64,000 nt of DNA, from contig JALSGP010000002.1 of NCBI GenBank assembly GCA_026982705.1, positions 1 through 64,000 of the forward strand, given 5' to 3'. The notes beneath the pieces are model-generated. The model was given only the letters and a program-made list of their open reading frames with translations. It was not told the origin of the DNA and made no database searches. The position numbers and the translations under genes were made by a program. Positions 53,339-62,114 of this stretch are shown here, piece by piece. Source of the stretch: Alphaproteobacteria bacterium (lineage in GTDB: Bacteria; Pseudomonadota; Alphaproteobacteria; Geminicoccales; Geminicoccaceae). How positions within the stretch are numbered: the first letter of the stretch is position 1; every line of letters starts with the position of its first letter.

Positions 53339-54609
53339 GCGCCGGAACGGCCCCTTCCCCGCCCGCGCCCCTCGCCGACCGGCGCTTCCTCGGCCTGTTC
53401 ACGGCCCAGTTCCTCGGCGCCGCCCACGACAATCTGCTCAAGGCGGCGGTGGTGGTGCTGGTGAGCTTCGACGACGATCCGGCGGCCGGGGCCGCCCTCG
53501 CCACGCTGGCGGCGGGACTGCTCATGCTTCCCTTCCTGCTGTTCTCGCCGCTGGCGGGCGAACTGGCCGACCGCTACGGCAAGCCGCGGCTGGTGCGCCT
53601 CACCAAGGCCGGCGAGATGGTGCTGGCGCTGTTCGCGCTGGCGCTGCTGCCGGCGCGGGAGGCGGGAGCGCTGCTGGCGCTGGTGTTCCTCATGGGCATG
53701 CAGTCCACCTTCTTCGGGCCCCTCAAATACGGACTGCCGCCCGCCTGGTACGACGGCGACCGGCTGGTGTTGGCCAACGGACTGCTGCAGGGATCCACCT
53801 TCATCGCCATCCTGCTCGGCACCTTCGCCGGCGGGGTGCTGGTGGCGACGGCGGGGCCGCGGGTGGTGGCGGGAGCGGGCCTCGTGGTGGCCATCCTCGG
53901 CTTCCTCGCGAGCCTGCTCCTGCCCGAGGAACCGCCGGCGGCCCCCGATGCCCCCCTCCACGCCAATCCGCTGCCGGCCCACCGCGCCCTCTTCGCCTGG
54001 CTCGCCGGCGAGCCGGTGCTGGCGCGGACGGTACTGGCCCTCTCGGGTTTCTGGGCGCTGGGGGCCATCTACCTCGGCCAGGTGCCGGCCCATGCCCGCA
54101 CGGCGATGGGCGCCACCGCCGAGGAAGCGGGCTGGCTGCTCGGGGCCTTCGTGGTGGGGATCGTACTGGGGGGCCTCGCCGCCGCGCCGCTGCGCCGCGG
54201 TCGCCTCGGGCCACGGCTGCCGGTCCTGGCCATGCTGCTGGTGGGTCTGGCCGGGCTCGATCTGGCCCTGCTGCCGGGGGCGGTGCGCGGTCCGGGGCAG
54301 GCGCTGTTCGCGGATCCGGCGGGCTGGCGCCTCGCCCTCGACGTGACGGCGGTCGCCTTCGGCGGGGGGCTCTTCGCCGTCCCGCTGCTCACCACCCTCC
54401 AGCGGACGGCGCCCGCCACCCATCGCGGCCGCGCCATCGCCGCCAACAATGTGGTCAACGCCCTCGCCGTGGTGGTGGCGAGCGGCCTCGCCGCGGCGGC
54501 GCCGCCGGCGGGCGTGCCGGTGGCGGGAGTGCTGCTGGTCTGCGCCCTCTCGGCTCTGCTGCTGGCGCTCTGGGTGGGGCGCAGCCGGCTGCCGGTGACC
54601 GCCCCCTGA
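53335..54609 (+). CDS. LplT-like MFS transporter
   Basis: The 424-residue protein has about 12 hydrophobic helices. RRFLGLFTAQFLGAAHDNLLKAAVVV at the start and LMGMQSTFFGPLKYGLPP resemble the lysophospholipid transporter LplT and the MFS part of Aas-type proteins. LplT flips lysophospholipids inward for repair, but no acyltransferase gene or domain follows. The coupling to ipdC instead hints at an aromatic acid or auxin-related substrate. ATG 53335 overlaps the ipdC stop. Confidence 0.82.
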   Translation: MSAGTAPSPPAPLADRRFLGLFTAQFLGAAHDNLLKAAVVVLVSFDDDPAAGAALATLAAGLLMLPFLLFSPLAGELADRYGKPRLVRLTKAGEMVLALFALALLPAREAGALLALVFLMGMQSTFFGPLKYGLPPAWYDGDRLVLANGLLQGSTFIAILLGTFAGGVLVATAGPRVVAGAGLVVAILGFLASLLLPEEPPAAPDAPLHANPLPAHRALFAWLAGEPVLARTVLALSGFWALGAIYLGQVPAHARTAMGATAEEAGWLLGAFVVGIVLGGLAAAPLRRGRLGPRLPVLAMLLVGLAGLDLALLPGAVRGPGQALFADPAGWRLALDVTAVAFGGGLFAVPLLTTLQRTAPATHRGRAIAANNVVNALAVVVASGLAAAAPPAGVPVAGVLLVCALSALLLALWVGRSRLPVTAP

Positions 54610-54641
54610 GCGGGCCGCCCCCGATGGCGCCGCCGGCTCAG
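54606..54641. terminator. Candidate bidirectional hairpin terminator
   Basis: Arms of 10 nt (CTGAGCGGGC and GCCGGCTCAG, one mismatch) with a 16-nt loop span the gap between the convergent MFS gene and the hypothetical gene, and include both stop codons. No T-tract is seen. Confidence 0.35.
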
Positions 54642-55255
54642 CCCTCGCCGTCGGCCGGCCGTTCGCCCAACCGCAGCCGCAGTTTGCGGCGCCCGCCCGG
54701 CCCCACCGGCTCCTCCGCCGTGGCCTCGGCCGATTCGACGGCGGCCTGCGCCCTCTCGGCGGTCTCGCCGCCGTTGGGCGCGGGCGATACGGGTTCCGCC
54801 GTCCGCTGGGTACTGGCGGCCAGCGACAGCGCCAGCGCCCGCAGCTTCTCCGGCGGGATCGCCGGCCGGCGCTCCGCCGCCTCCTCCGCCGCCGCCTCCT
54901 CCGCGGCCGTCTCCGTCGACGCCTCGGCACCGAAGCTGTTCTCGTAGTCGGCCACCGTCAGCTTGAGGCGCGCGAACTGCTCCAGGAATTCCTCGCGCTT
55001 GGCCGGGGGCAGCCGTTCCACGCTGCGGTCCGCCACCAGCCGCTCCGCCTGGGCCAGGACGTTGCGGGCGTGCACGATCTGGCCCGAGGGCTTGGCGTGA
55101 CCGGCCAGCACCTGCGCCAGTGCCTTGGTGGCCGGCTGGAAGAGCTTCAGCAGCTCCGCCGGATGGGTCGGCAGCCGGCGACCGTCGCGGGCACGGCCGC
55201 GGGCGCGTTTCTTGGTCGCATGGCGCCGAAACGGGAACATCGGCTTGGTTTTCAT
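54638..55255 (-). CDS. Hypothetical protein, basic N-terminus and acidic Ala/Glu-rich middle
   Basis: I do not recognise a family. The 205-residue protein starts MKTKPMFPFRRHATKKRARGRARDGRR, very basic. A helical middle follows (AELLKLFQPATKALAQVLAG, then QIVHARNVLAQAERLVADRS), then an Ala/Glu-rich segment near 115-140 and a basic end RRKLRLRLGERP. It has no signal peptide or membrane helix. ATG 55255 follows GAGAGGGGC. It may bind nucleic acid or act as a charged linker protein; this is a guess from composition. It is a separate unit with its own upstream gap. Confidence 0.6.
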   Translation of the reverse strand: MKTKPMFPFRRHATKKRARGRARDGRRLPTHPAELLKLFQPATKALAQVLAGHAKPSGQIVHARNVLAQAERLVADRSVERLPPAKREEFLEQFARLKLTVADYENSFGAEASTETAAEEAAAEEAAERRPAIPPEKLRALALSLAASTQRTAEPVSPAPNGGETAERAQAAVESAEATAEEPVGPGGRRKLRLRLGERPADGEG

Positions 55256-55543
55256 GCCCCTCTCTCGACTGCGGGGTCGCGGTCGGGATCCCCTCCCTTC
55301 ACGGACCCGCACACGGTCCGTCCCGGTGATGGCGGGGGTCGGTCACGGAACGACCGCGACTTTCGGGATCCCTGCACCCGTTCCGGACCGACGGCGACGA
55401 CACCGAACGGCCGGGGCCGGTGGTCGTGTCGACGGACGGGCTTCGGTCCGGGGGATTTCCGCACGTCCATGACCTAACAGCATCGACGCCGTATTCAAGC
55501 GCCGACGTCGCGAAGACTCCTCGAATCCGTCCGATCCGCCACG
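55256..55543 (-). other. 288-bp intergenic region with a weak promoter candidate
   Basis: There is no gene likeness here. The least GC-rich part (about 55470-55500) holds, on the minus strand, TTGAAT (55498-55493) with TAGGTC (55476-55471) 16 nt later. This is a modest -35/-10 candidate for the hypothetical gene and would give a leader of about 210 nt. Confidence 0.35.
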
Positions 55544-56839
55544 TCACGACCCGCCCGCGGCGACCGCGTCCGCCACCAGGACCGCCCGGAAATCGTTGAC
55601 GTTGGTGCGGGTGGGACCGGTGACGAGGACGTCGCCCAGGGCCTCGAACAGTCCGAGGGCGTCGTTGTCGGCGAGGTGGGCGCGCGGATCGAGACCGCGG
55701 GCCCGCGCCCGCTTCAGCGTGTCGGGAGCCACGAAGGCGCCGGCGGCCCCGCCCCGGCCGTCGATGCCGTCGGTATCGGCGGCGAGCGCCCAGATCCCCT
55801 CCGCCGCGCCGGCCAGCGCCAGGGCGAAGCCCAGCATGCACTCGGAATTGCGGCCGCCCCGTCCCCTGCCCCGCACGGTGACGGTGGCCTCGCCACCGGA
55901 GAGCAGCACGCAGGGCGGGGATGCGGGCAGCCCGTGGTCGCGGCAGCCGCGGGCGATGCCGGCCAGCACCCGGCCCAGCTCCCGGGCCTCACCCTCGAGG
56001 GCATCCCCCAGCACCAGCGTGCGCAGGCCCGCCGCCTCCGCCGCCCGCGCCGCCGCCCGCAGGGACCCGAGCGGCCGCGCCACCAGCCGATAGTCGCCGC
56101 GGGCGAGCCGCGGGTCTCCCGGCTTCGGCGTCTCGTCGCGGCACGCCTCGAGATGGGCGCGCACCCGCGCCGGGACCGGGATGGCATGGTGGTCGAGGAT
56201 GGCGAGGGCGTCGGCGCAGCTGGTGGGATCGGCCACGGTGGGACCGGAGGCGATCACCGCCGGATCGTCGCCGGGCACGTCGGAGACGGCGAGGGTGAGG
56301 ACGGGTGCGGGATGGGCGGCGGCGGCGAGCCGGCCGCCCTTGATGGCGGAGAGGTGTTTGCGCACGCAGTTCATCTCGTGGATGGTGGCGCCGGCCGCGA
56401 GCAACGCGCGGTTGACCGCCCGCTTGTCCTCGAGGGTGAGACCGGCGGCCGGCAGGGTGAGCAGCGCCGAGCCGCCGCCGGAGATCAGGGCGATCACCAG
56501 ATCGTCCGCGCCGAGGGGACGGACGAGATCGAGCATGCGCCGGGCCGCCGCCACCCCGCGGGCGTCGGGGACGGGATGGGCCGCCTCCACGATCTCGATG
56601 CGCCGGCAGGGGACGGCGTGTCCGTCGGGCACCACCACCAGTCCCTCCAGCGGGTGGGGCCAGTGGCGCTCCAACGCCCGCGCCATGGACGCCGACGCCT
56701 TGCCCGCGCCCACCACCACCGTGCGGCCGGCGGGCGGGGTGGTGGGCAGCGCCGGCGGCACCACCCGTTCGGGATCCGCCGCCGCCACCGCCGTGTGGAA
56801 CAGCGACTCCAGGAGCGCGCGGGGATCGGTGGACGTCAT
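55544..56839 (-). CDS. Glycerate 2-kinase (GckA/TtuD type, MOFRL family)
   Basis: The 431-residue enzyme phosphorylates D-glycerate to 2-phosphoglycerate. RTVVVGAGKASASMARALE (about 39-57), IALISGGGSALLTLP, GATIHEMNCVRKHLSAIKGGRLA and the C-terminal MOFRL part with ADTDGIDGRGGAAGAFV are typical. It would use glycerate from the gcl-hyi-glxR pathway about 40 kb away. It starts by ATGA overlap with ubiG, an operon partner of unrelated function. Confidence 0.93.
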   Translation of the reverse strand: MTSTDPRALLESLFHTAVAAADPERVVPPALPTTPPAGRTVVVGAGKASASMARALERHWPHPLEGLVVVPDGHAVPCRRIEIVEAAHPVPDARGVAAARRMLDLVRPLGADDLVIALISGGGSALLTLPAAGLTLEDKRAVNRALLAAGATIHEMNCVRKHLSAIKGGRLAAAAHPAPVLTLAVSDVPGDDPAVIASGPTVADPTSCADALAILDHHAIPVPARVRAHLEACRDETPKPGDPRLARGDYRLVARPLGSLRAAARAAEAAGLRTLVLGDALEGEARELGRVLAGIARGCRDHGLPASPPCVLLSGGEATVTVRGRGRGGRNSECMLGFALALAGAAEGIWALAADTDGIDGRGGAAGAFVAPDTLKRARARGLDPRAHLADNDALGLFEALGDVLVTGPTRTNVNDFRAVLVADAVAAGGS

Positions 56840-57585
56840 CCCACCCCTCCCCCACCGGCCACAGGCCGCACCGCCGCCAGCATGTAGTTGACCGAGGGAT
56901 CGCGCACGAGCAGGAAGCGCTCGTGGGCGGCGTCCCAGGCGAGGCCGGTGACGGCCACCGGCACCAGCCCGTGGGCCCGCAGCAGCCGGCCGAGTTCGGA
57001 CGGGTGCAGGAAGCGGCGCCAGTCGTGGGTTCCCGGCGGCAGCCAGCCCAGCAGATATTCGGCGGCGATCACGCCCAGCAGCAGCGCCCGGAGGGTGCGG
57101 GCGAGGGTGGAGAGCACGACGAGGCCCCCCGGGCGCACCACGGCGGCGAGCTCGCGCACGAAGACGGCCGCATCCGGGACGTGCTCCACCACCTCCAGCG
57201 CCAGCACCAGATCGAAACGCTCGCCCCGCACCAGCAGGTCCTCCAGCGTGGCGACCCGGTAGTCGATCACGAGGCCCGTGGCGGCGGCGTGGGCGCGGGC
57301 CACCTCCACGTTGCGCCGGAGGGGATCGATGCCGGTGACGGCGGCACCGAGACGGGCCAGCGGCTCGCTCACGAGCCCGCCGCCGCAGCCCACGTCGAGC
57401 GCCGTGAGACCGGCGAGGGGTCGGCGGGCCGCGGGATCGCGGCCGAAATGGCGCACCGCCCGCTCACGGATCCAGGCGAGGCGCGCGGGATTGAGGCGGT
57501 GGAGCGGGCGCATGGGCCCCTCCGGATCCCACCAGTCCTCGCCCAGCTCCGCGAACTTGGCCACCTCCGCCCGATCCAGCGTCAT
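56836..57585 (-). CDS. ubiG: Ubiquinone biosynthesis O-methyltransferase
   Basis: UbiG carries out both O-methylations in ubiquinone synthesis. The 249 residues include FAELGEDWWDPEGPMRPLHRLNPARLAWI at the start, the SAM-binding LDVGCGGGLVSEPLARLGA (about 63-81) and EVVEHVPD. Length and motifs are standard. It overlaps both neighbours by 4 nt. Confidence 0.95.
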   Translation of the reverse strand: MTLDRAEVAKFAELGEDWWDPEGPMRPLHRLNPARLAWIRERAVRHFGRDPAARRPLAGLTALDVGCGGGLVSEPLARLGAAVTGIDPLRRNVEVARAHAAATGLVIDYRVATLEDLLVRGERFDLVLALEVVEHVPDAAVFVRELAAVVRPGGLVVLSTLARTLRALLLGVIAAEYLLGWLPPGTHDWRRFLHPSELGRLLRAHGLVPVAVTGLAWDAAHERFLLVRDPSVNYMLAAVRPVAGGGGVG

Positions 57586-58208
57586 TCCCGGCTCCCGCCC
57601 CGTCGCACGTAGATCTCCACCGCATGGGCACGGTTGCGTGCGCCGATCTTGTCGAAGAGATTGCGCAGGTGGAACTTGATGGTGTTGACGGAGACGCCGA
57701 ACTGGCGGGCCAGCTCGGCGTTGGTCTTGCCACTGCCGAGGGCGTGCAGCAGCTCGCGCTCGCGGCGGGTGAGCTCGGCCAACGGATCGCGACGCGCCCG
57801 CCGCAGGTCGAGACGGGGGAAGGTCATGCGCCCTTCGGCGGCGGCGCGGATCGCCTCCAGCAGCCGTTCCGGCGGCTCCTGCTTGCCCACGAAACCGGCG
57901 GCGCCCAGCTCCATGGCGAGGAGCGGCGCATCGGGATCGCGGGTGCCGGAGTAGATCACCACCGGCGGATGGCGTGGCCGCCGCGCCAGCTCCTCCAGCA
58001 CCTCGCGTCCGCCCATGTAGGGCATCTCCCAGCCGATCACCCCCACCTCCACCGGAAAGCGGTCGAGGGCGGCGAGGAAGCGCTCGCCGTCGCTGGCGGT
58101 GAAGACGATGGCGATGCCGCCGAGCTCGCCGAAGGCGGCGCGCAGCCCGGCCAGCACCACGGGACTCTTGTCGGCGATACCGATCTCGATGATGCGTCGT
58201 CGTTGCAC
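57582..58208 (-). CDS. LuxR/NarL-type response regulator lacking the phospho-acceptor Asp
   Basis: The 208-residue protein has an N-terminal receiver-like domain (1-120) and a C-terminal LuxR HTH ([43 protein letters not shown], about 146-188). At the phosphorylation site the usual LxDxxMP reads [11 protein letters not shown], with Gly59 where Asp is expected. The conserved Lys (K109) and one acidic residue (D13) remain. It therefore probably works without phosphorylation, through a ligand, dimer state or expression level. No histidine kinase is nearby. It is the first gene of the unit with ubiG and glycerate kinase. Confidence 0.88.
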   Translation of the reverse strand: MQRRRIIEIGIADKSPVVLAGLRAAFGELGGIAIVFTASDGERFLAALDRFPVEVGVIGWEMPYMGGREVLEELARRPRHPPVVIYSGTRDPDAPLLAMELGAAGFVGKQEPPERLLEAIRAAAEGRMTFPRLDLRRARRDPLAELTRRERELLHALGSGKTNAELARQFGVSVNTIKFHLRNLFDKIGARNRAHAVEIYVRRGGSRE

Positions 58209-58260
58209 CGGATGCCGTTCCGTCCCGGCCGAGGCGGGGTCGGTGTTCCCGAATCCGCAC

Positions 58261-59604
58261 TTAACCCGCTCCCATCGGCTCGGGAAGACGCCGTGGGGTC
58301 GCGTCCCCGCGGCCGCGGCCGGCGTCGGCCAGCGCCGGCGGCCGTGGCCCGCCGCTCACCCAGTCCAGCAGCTCCACCCAGTGCACCACCGGCAGGGGGG
58401 AGGCGGCGCGGATGTGGAGCAGACAGCCGATGTTGGCGGTGGCCACGAGGTCGGCGCCGGTGGCCGCGAGCCGCTCGGCCTTGCGCCGCTGGAGACGCTC
58501 GGAGATCTGCGGCTGGAAGATGCTGTAGGTCCCGGCGCTGCCGCAGCAGAGATGGGCCTCGGCGGGCTCCCGCACGAGAAAGCCGGCATCCGCCAGCAGG
58601 CGGCGCGGCAGATGGGCGAGCCGCTGACCGTGCTGGAGGGAACAGGGCGCGTGCCAGGCGACGGCGAGATCCACGTCGCGCACCGCCGGCGGCGACCCCA
58701 GAGCGGCCACGAACTCGCCGAGATCGCGGGCGAGACGGGAGACGGTGGCGGCGTCCTCCGCCAGCTCCGGATCCTCGCGGAAGACGAAGCCATAGTCCTT
58801 GACGGGCGTCCCGCAGCCGGTGGCGTTGACGACGATGGCGTCCAGCGGCTCGCGGCGGTGGGCGGCCATCCAGGCGCGGATGGCGCGGGCGGCGGTGCGG
58901 TGGGCGGCGCGGCTGCGGCCCATGTGGTGGGTGAGGGCCCCGCAGCAGCGGATCGGCGGCACCACCACCTCCACCCCCATGCGGTGGAGCAGCCTCACCG
59001 TCGCCTCGTTGATCTCCGGGGCCAGCACCTGCTGGGCGCAGCCGGGCAGTACCGCCACCCGCGCCACCCGCCGGCCGCGGGCGGGGATGGTCTGCGGACG
59101 GTCCACCCAGGAGGGGGGCGGCAGTCGCGCCGGCTGCTGGCGCAGCATGGCGCCGAGGCGCCCGGGCCACAGACGCGCCAGCGGCCTGAGCGGGAGTCCG
59201 GCCAGCAGGGCGAGGCGGAACAGGCGCGGGTCCGGCAGCACCGTCGCCACGAACGCCCGCAGCAGCCGCTCCGGCCAGGGCCGCCGCCAGTCGCGCTCGA
59301 TGACGGCGCGGGCATGGTCCACGAGGTGCATGTAGTGCACGCCGGAGGGACAGGTGGTCATGCAGGAGAGACAGGAAAGGCAGCGGTCCACGTGGCGGAC
59401 CACCGCCTCGGTCACCCGCCCTTCCTCCAGCATGCGCTTGATCAGGTAGATGCGGCCGCGTGGACCGTCGAGCTCGTTGCCCAGCAGCACATAGGTGGGG
59501 CAGGTGGCGGTGCAGAAGCCGCAGTGCACGCAGGTCCGGAGGATGCGTTCGGACTCGCGCACGTCCGGGTCCTGCAGCCGCTCGGGCGGGATCCGGGTCT
59601 CCAT
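58261..59604 (-). CDS. glcF: Glycolate oxidase iron-sulfur subunit GlcF
   Basis: GlcF carries electrons from glycolate oxidation to the respiratory chain. The 447 residues have two CxxCxxCxxxCP ferredoxin motifs, [12 protein letters not shown] (25-36) and [12 protein letters not shown], followed by two CCG domains ([13 protein letters not shown] and [17 protein letters not shown]). It is 9 nt downstream of glcE. glcD, the flavin catalytic subunit, is not in the window next to them. Confidence 0.95.
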   Translation of the reverse strand: METRIPPERLQDPDVRESERILRTCVHCGFCTATCPTYVLLGNELDGPRGRIYLIKRMLEEGRVTEAVVRHVDRCLSCLSCMTTCPSGVHYMHLVDHARAVIERDWRRPWPERLLRAFVATVLPDPRLFRLALLAGLPLRPLARLWPGRLGAMLRQQPARLPPPSWVDRPQTIPARGRRVARVAVLPGCAQQVLAPEINEATVRLLHRMGVEVVVPPIRCCGALTHHMGRSRAAHRTAARAIRAWMAAHRREPLDAIVVNATGCGTPVKDYGFVFREDPELAEDAATVSRLARDLGEFVAALGSPPAVRDVDLAVAWHAPCSLQHGQRLAHLPRRLLADAGFLVREPAEAHLCCGSAGTYSIFQPQISERLQRRKAERLAATGADLVATANIGCLLHIRAASPLPVVHWVELLDWVSGGPRPPALADAGRGRGDATPRRLPEPMGAG

Positions 59605-59613
59605 GGGGGCCTC

Positions 59614-60831
59614 CTAGAGCTCGGCGTACATGCGGCCGCGGTTGAGGATCCGCTCGGGGTCGAAGGCCTCCTTCACCCGCCGGGTGAGGCGGAAGAGGGG
59701 GTCCGGCAGCGGCGGGAACACCTGTTCCGCCGCCCGCACCTCCTCCGGGGCCCGCACCAGGACGGCATGGCCGCCCCGCCCCTCCAGCGCCCGCCGCAGC
59801 CGCGCGCCGTCGCCGGCCCAGCACTGCCGCGGCGCCAGCCACACCAACCCGCCGGCCTGGTCGTAGAGACGCTCTTCCGCCACCTCGGCGAACCAGGGGG
59901 CCAGTTCGGCGGCCCGGGACGGCGCGAGGGTGAAGCGCCAGAGGGGTCGGCCCGCCGGCAGCAGGGCCACGTCGCGGATCTCCTGCCAGAGCCGGCGGGA
60001 GGGTTCCGCGGCCACCGTCTCGAAGGCGAGATCGGGGGCCGCCAGCAGCCGCTGCAGGCGCCCGAGGCGGGCGTCCACCGACGGCGGTGCCCCCTCGAGG
60101 CGCAGCAGCGCCACCGGCACGCCCGGCGCCCGCACCGCCGCCACCTCGCTGCGCCCGGCCGCCAGGGCCGGCAGCACCGCCGCCCCCGACACCTCGCAGG
60201 GCGTCCCCAGCGCCCGCGCCGCGAGGCGCAGCAGTCCCGCCTCGTCACGCCCGCGCACCACCAGCGTCGCCGCCGTCTCCGGCGCCGGCAGCACCTTGAA
60301 GGTGAGCTCCGTCGCCACCACCAGCGTGCCGAAGGCGTGGCAGTAGAGCTTGGTGATGTCGTAGCCGGTCACGTTCTTCATCACCCGTCCGCCGGCGCGG
60401 ATGACGGTGGCGAAGCCGGTCACCGCCCGCATGCCGAGGAGATGGTCGCGGGCGGACCCCATCCGCACCCGTCGCGGTCCCGCGGCATCCACGGCGAAGA
60501 GGCCGCCCATGGTCTCGCCGCCGCCGGACCCGCCCAGGATCCGGCCGTAGTCGGCCGGCTCGAAGGCGAGCTGCTGACGCCGTTCCGCCAGCACCCGCTC
60601 CACCTCCGCCCGCGGCGTGCCGGCCCGCACCGTCATCACCAGCTCCGCCGGCTCGTAGAGGAGGATGCCGGAGAGCCGCCGCAGCGACAGCCGGGCCACC
60701 GCCGCCACCGGCCGGCCGAAGGCGCGCTTGCTCCCCGTCCCCTCGATCTCGAGGGGACGACTCTCGGCCACGGCGGCGGCGACCATGTCCAGGAGATCCT
60801 GCTCGTCGCGCGGCTCCAGCACTTCGGCCAT
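59614..60831 (-). CDS. glcE: Glycolate oxidase FAD-binding subunit GlcE
   Basis: The 405-residue protein has a short FAD-binding PCMH/VAO-type domain: [14 protein letters not shown] near 29-42, [21 protein letters not shown] and [31 protein letters not shown]. It ends with [16 protein letters not shown], as in GlcE. With GlcD and GlcF it oxidises glycolate to glyoxylate, which feeds Gcl. ATG 60831 gives a normal N-terminus. It is divergent from threonine aldolase. Confidence 0.94.
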   Translation of the reverse strand: MAEVLEPRDEQDLLDMVAAAVAESRPLEIEGTGSKRAFGRPVAAVARLSLRRLSGILLYEPAELVMTVRAGTPRAEVERVLAERRQQLAFEPADYGRILGGSGGGETMGGLFAVDAAGPRRVRMGSARDHLLGMRAVTGFATVIRAGGRVMKNVTGYDITKLYCHAFGTLVVATELTFKVLPAPETAATLVVRGRDEAGLLRLAARALGTPCEVSGAAVLPALAAGRSEVAAVRAPGVPVALLRLEGAPPSVDARLGRLQRLLAAPDLAFETVAAEPSRRLWQEIRDVALLPAGRPLWRFTLAPSRAAELAPWFAEVAEERLYDQAGGLVWLAPRQCWAGDGARLRRALEGRGGHAVLVRAPEEVRAAEQVFPPLPDPLFRLTRRVKEAFDPERILNRGRMYAEL

Positions 60832-60963
60832 GACGGTGCCATCCCCGACGGCGCGGCGTGCCGGCGGCAAGGTGGCGCCCGGGTCCGACCGCGTCAACGA
60901 GAGGCCCTTCCGCCATGCGGGACGGAGGCGCATGATGGCGGCGGCCCGCAGGCGGAGGGGAGG

Positions 60964-62013
60964 ATGGACGCGGTCGTCGATCTGCGCAGCGATACCGTCA
61001 CTCGTCCCACGGCGGCCATGCGCCGGGCCATGGCCGAGGCGGAGGTGGGCGACGACGTCTACGGCGAGGATCCCACGGTCCGCGCGCTGGAGGAACGGGT
61101 CGCCGCGCTGCTCGGCAAGGAGGCGGCCCTGTTCGTCCCCTCCGGCACCATGGCCAATCAGCTCGCCATCCGCACCCACACCGAGCCGGGCGACGCCATC
61201 GTCGCCGATGCCCGCGCCCACGTCCTGCTCTACGAGCGGGCGGCGCCCACCGCCATCGCCGGCGTCCTGCCGCGGACCATCGAGAGTCCGCGCGGCATCT
61301 TCGGGCCGGAGGCGGTGCGGGCGTGCATCCCGCGCCCGCCCGCCTCGCTGCCGCCGGGGCTGTTCCCGCCGGTGCGGCTGCTGTGTCTCGAGAACACCCA
61401 CAATGCCGGCGGCGGCAGCGTGTGGCCGCCCGCGCGCTTCGCCGAGGTCTGCCGCGAGGCCCGCCGCCACGGCCTCGCCGTCCATCTCGACGGCGCCCGG
61501 CTGTGGAACGCGGCGGTGGCCCGCGGTCTGCCGGAGCGGACCTGGGCGGAGCACTGCGACAGCGTGGCGGTGTGCTTCTCCAAGGGGCTGGGCGCCCCGG
61601 TGGGCTCGGCCCTGGTCGGCGACCGCGCCTTCGTGGACCGGGCGCGACGCTTCCGGGGAATGCTGGGCGGGGCCATGCGCCAGGCCGGCATCCTCGCCGC
61701 CGCCGCCCTCTGGGCCCTCGACCACCACCGCGCGCGTCTCGCCGAGGACCACGCCCACGCCCGCCGTCTCGCCGAGGGACTGGCGGAACTGCCGGGGGTG
61801 ACCATTCGGCCCGAGGCGGTGGAGACCAACATCCTGTGGTTCGAGGTGCGGCCGCTGACCGCCGGCCGCTTCGCCGAGCTGGCCGAGGCGCGGGGCGTGC
61901 GGGTGCTGGCGACGGGTGCCCACACCGTCCGCTGCGTCACCCACCTCGACGTCTCGCGATCGGACGTCGAGCGGGCGCTCCGGGTGTTCGCGGCGATCCT
62001 GCGGGGCACATGA
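60964..62013 (+). CDS. ltaE: Low-specificity L-threonine aldolase
   Basis: This PLP enzyme cleaves threonine or allo-threonine to glycine and acetaldehyde. The 349 residues have [36 protein letters not shown] at the start, [27 protein letters not shown] and the PLP lysine in [13 protein letters not shown] (about 205). GGAGGGGAGG lies just before ATG 60964. Glycine made here links to the glyoxylate and C1 genes in the window. Confidence 0.95.
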   Translation: MDAVVDLRSDTVTRPTAAMRRAMAEAEVGDDVYGEDPTVRALEERVAALLGKEAALFVPSGTMANQLAIRTHTEPGDAIVADARAHVLLYERAAPTAIAGVLPRTIESPRGIFGPEAVRACIPRPPASLPPGLFPPVRLLCLENTHNAGGGSVWPPARFAEVCREARRHGLAVHLDGARLWNAAVARGLPERTWAEHCDSVAVCFSKGLGAPVGSALVGDRAFVDRARRFRGMLGGAMRQAGILAAAALWALDHHRARLAEDHAHARRLAEGLAELPGVTIRPEAVETNILWFEVRPLTAGRFAELAEARGVRVLATGAHTVRCVTHLDVSRSDVERALRVFAAILRGT

Positions 62014-62071
62014 ACTACCTTCGAGCCGGCGCAGGTCCGGATGCCGGACCACCGCCCGCAGGACGAGGGCG

Positions 62072-62091
62072 CGGGCCGGACCCGCGGCCCG
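62072..62091. terminator. Candidate bidirectional hairpin terminator
   Basis: A 7-bp perfect stem (CGGGCCG/CGGCCCG) with a 6-nt loop lies in the 101-nt gap between the convergent ltaE and PhoX-like genes. There is no T-tract. Location is the main support. Confidence 0.4.
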
Positions 62092-62114
62092 GCCCGTCCC
62101 GTGGAGATCCCGGC

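Noticed and set aside
58099-60963. Long open frame leading into ltaE, antisense to glcF/glcE
   Set aside because: Only the part from ATG 60964 resembles a protein family; the rest is shadow sequence.
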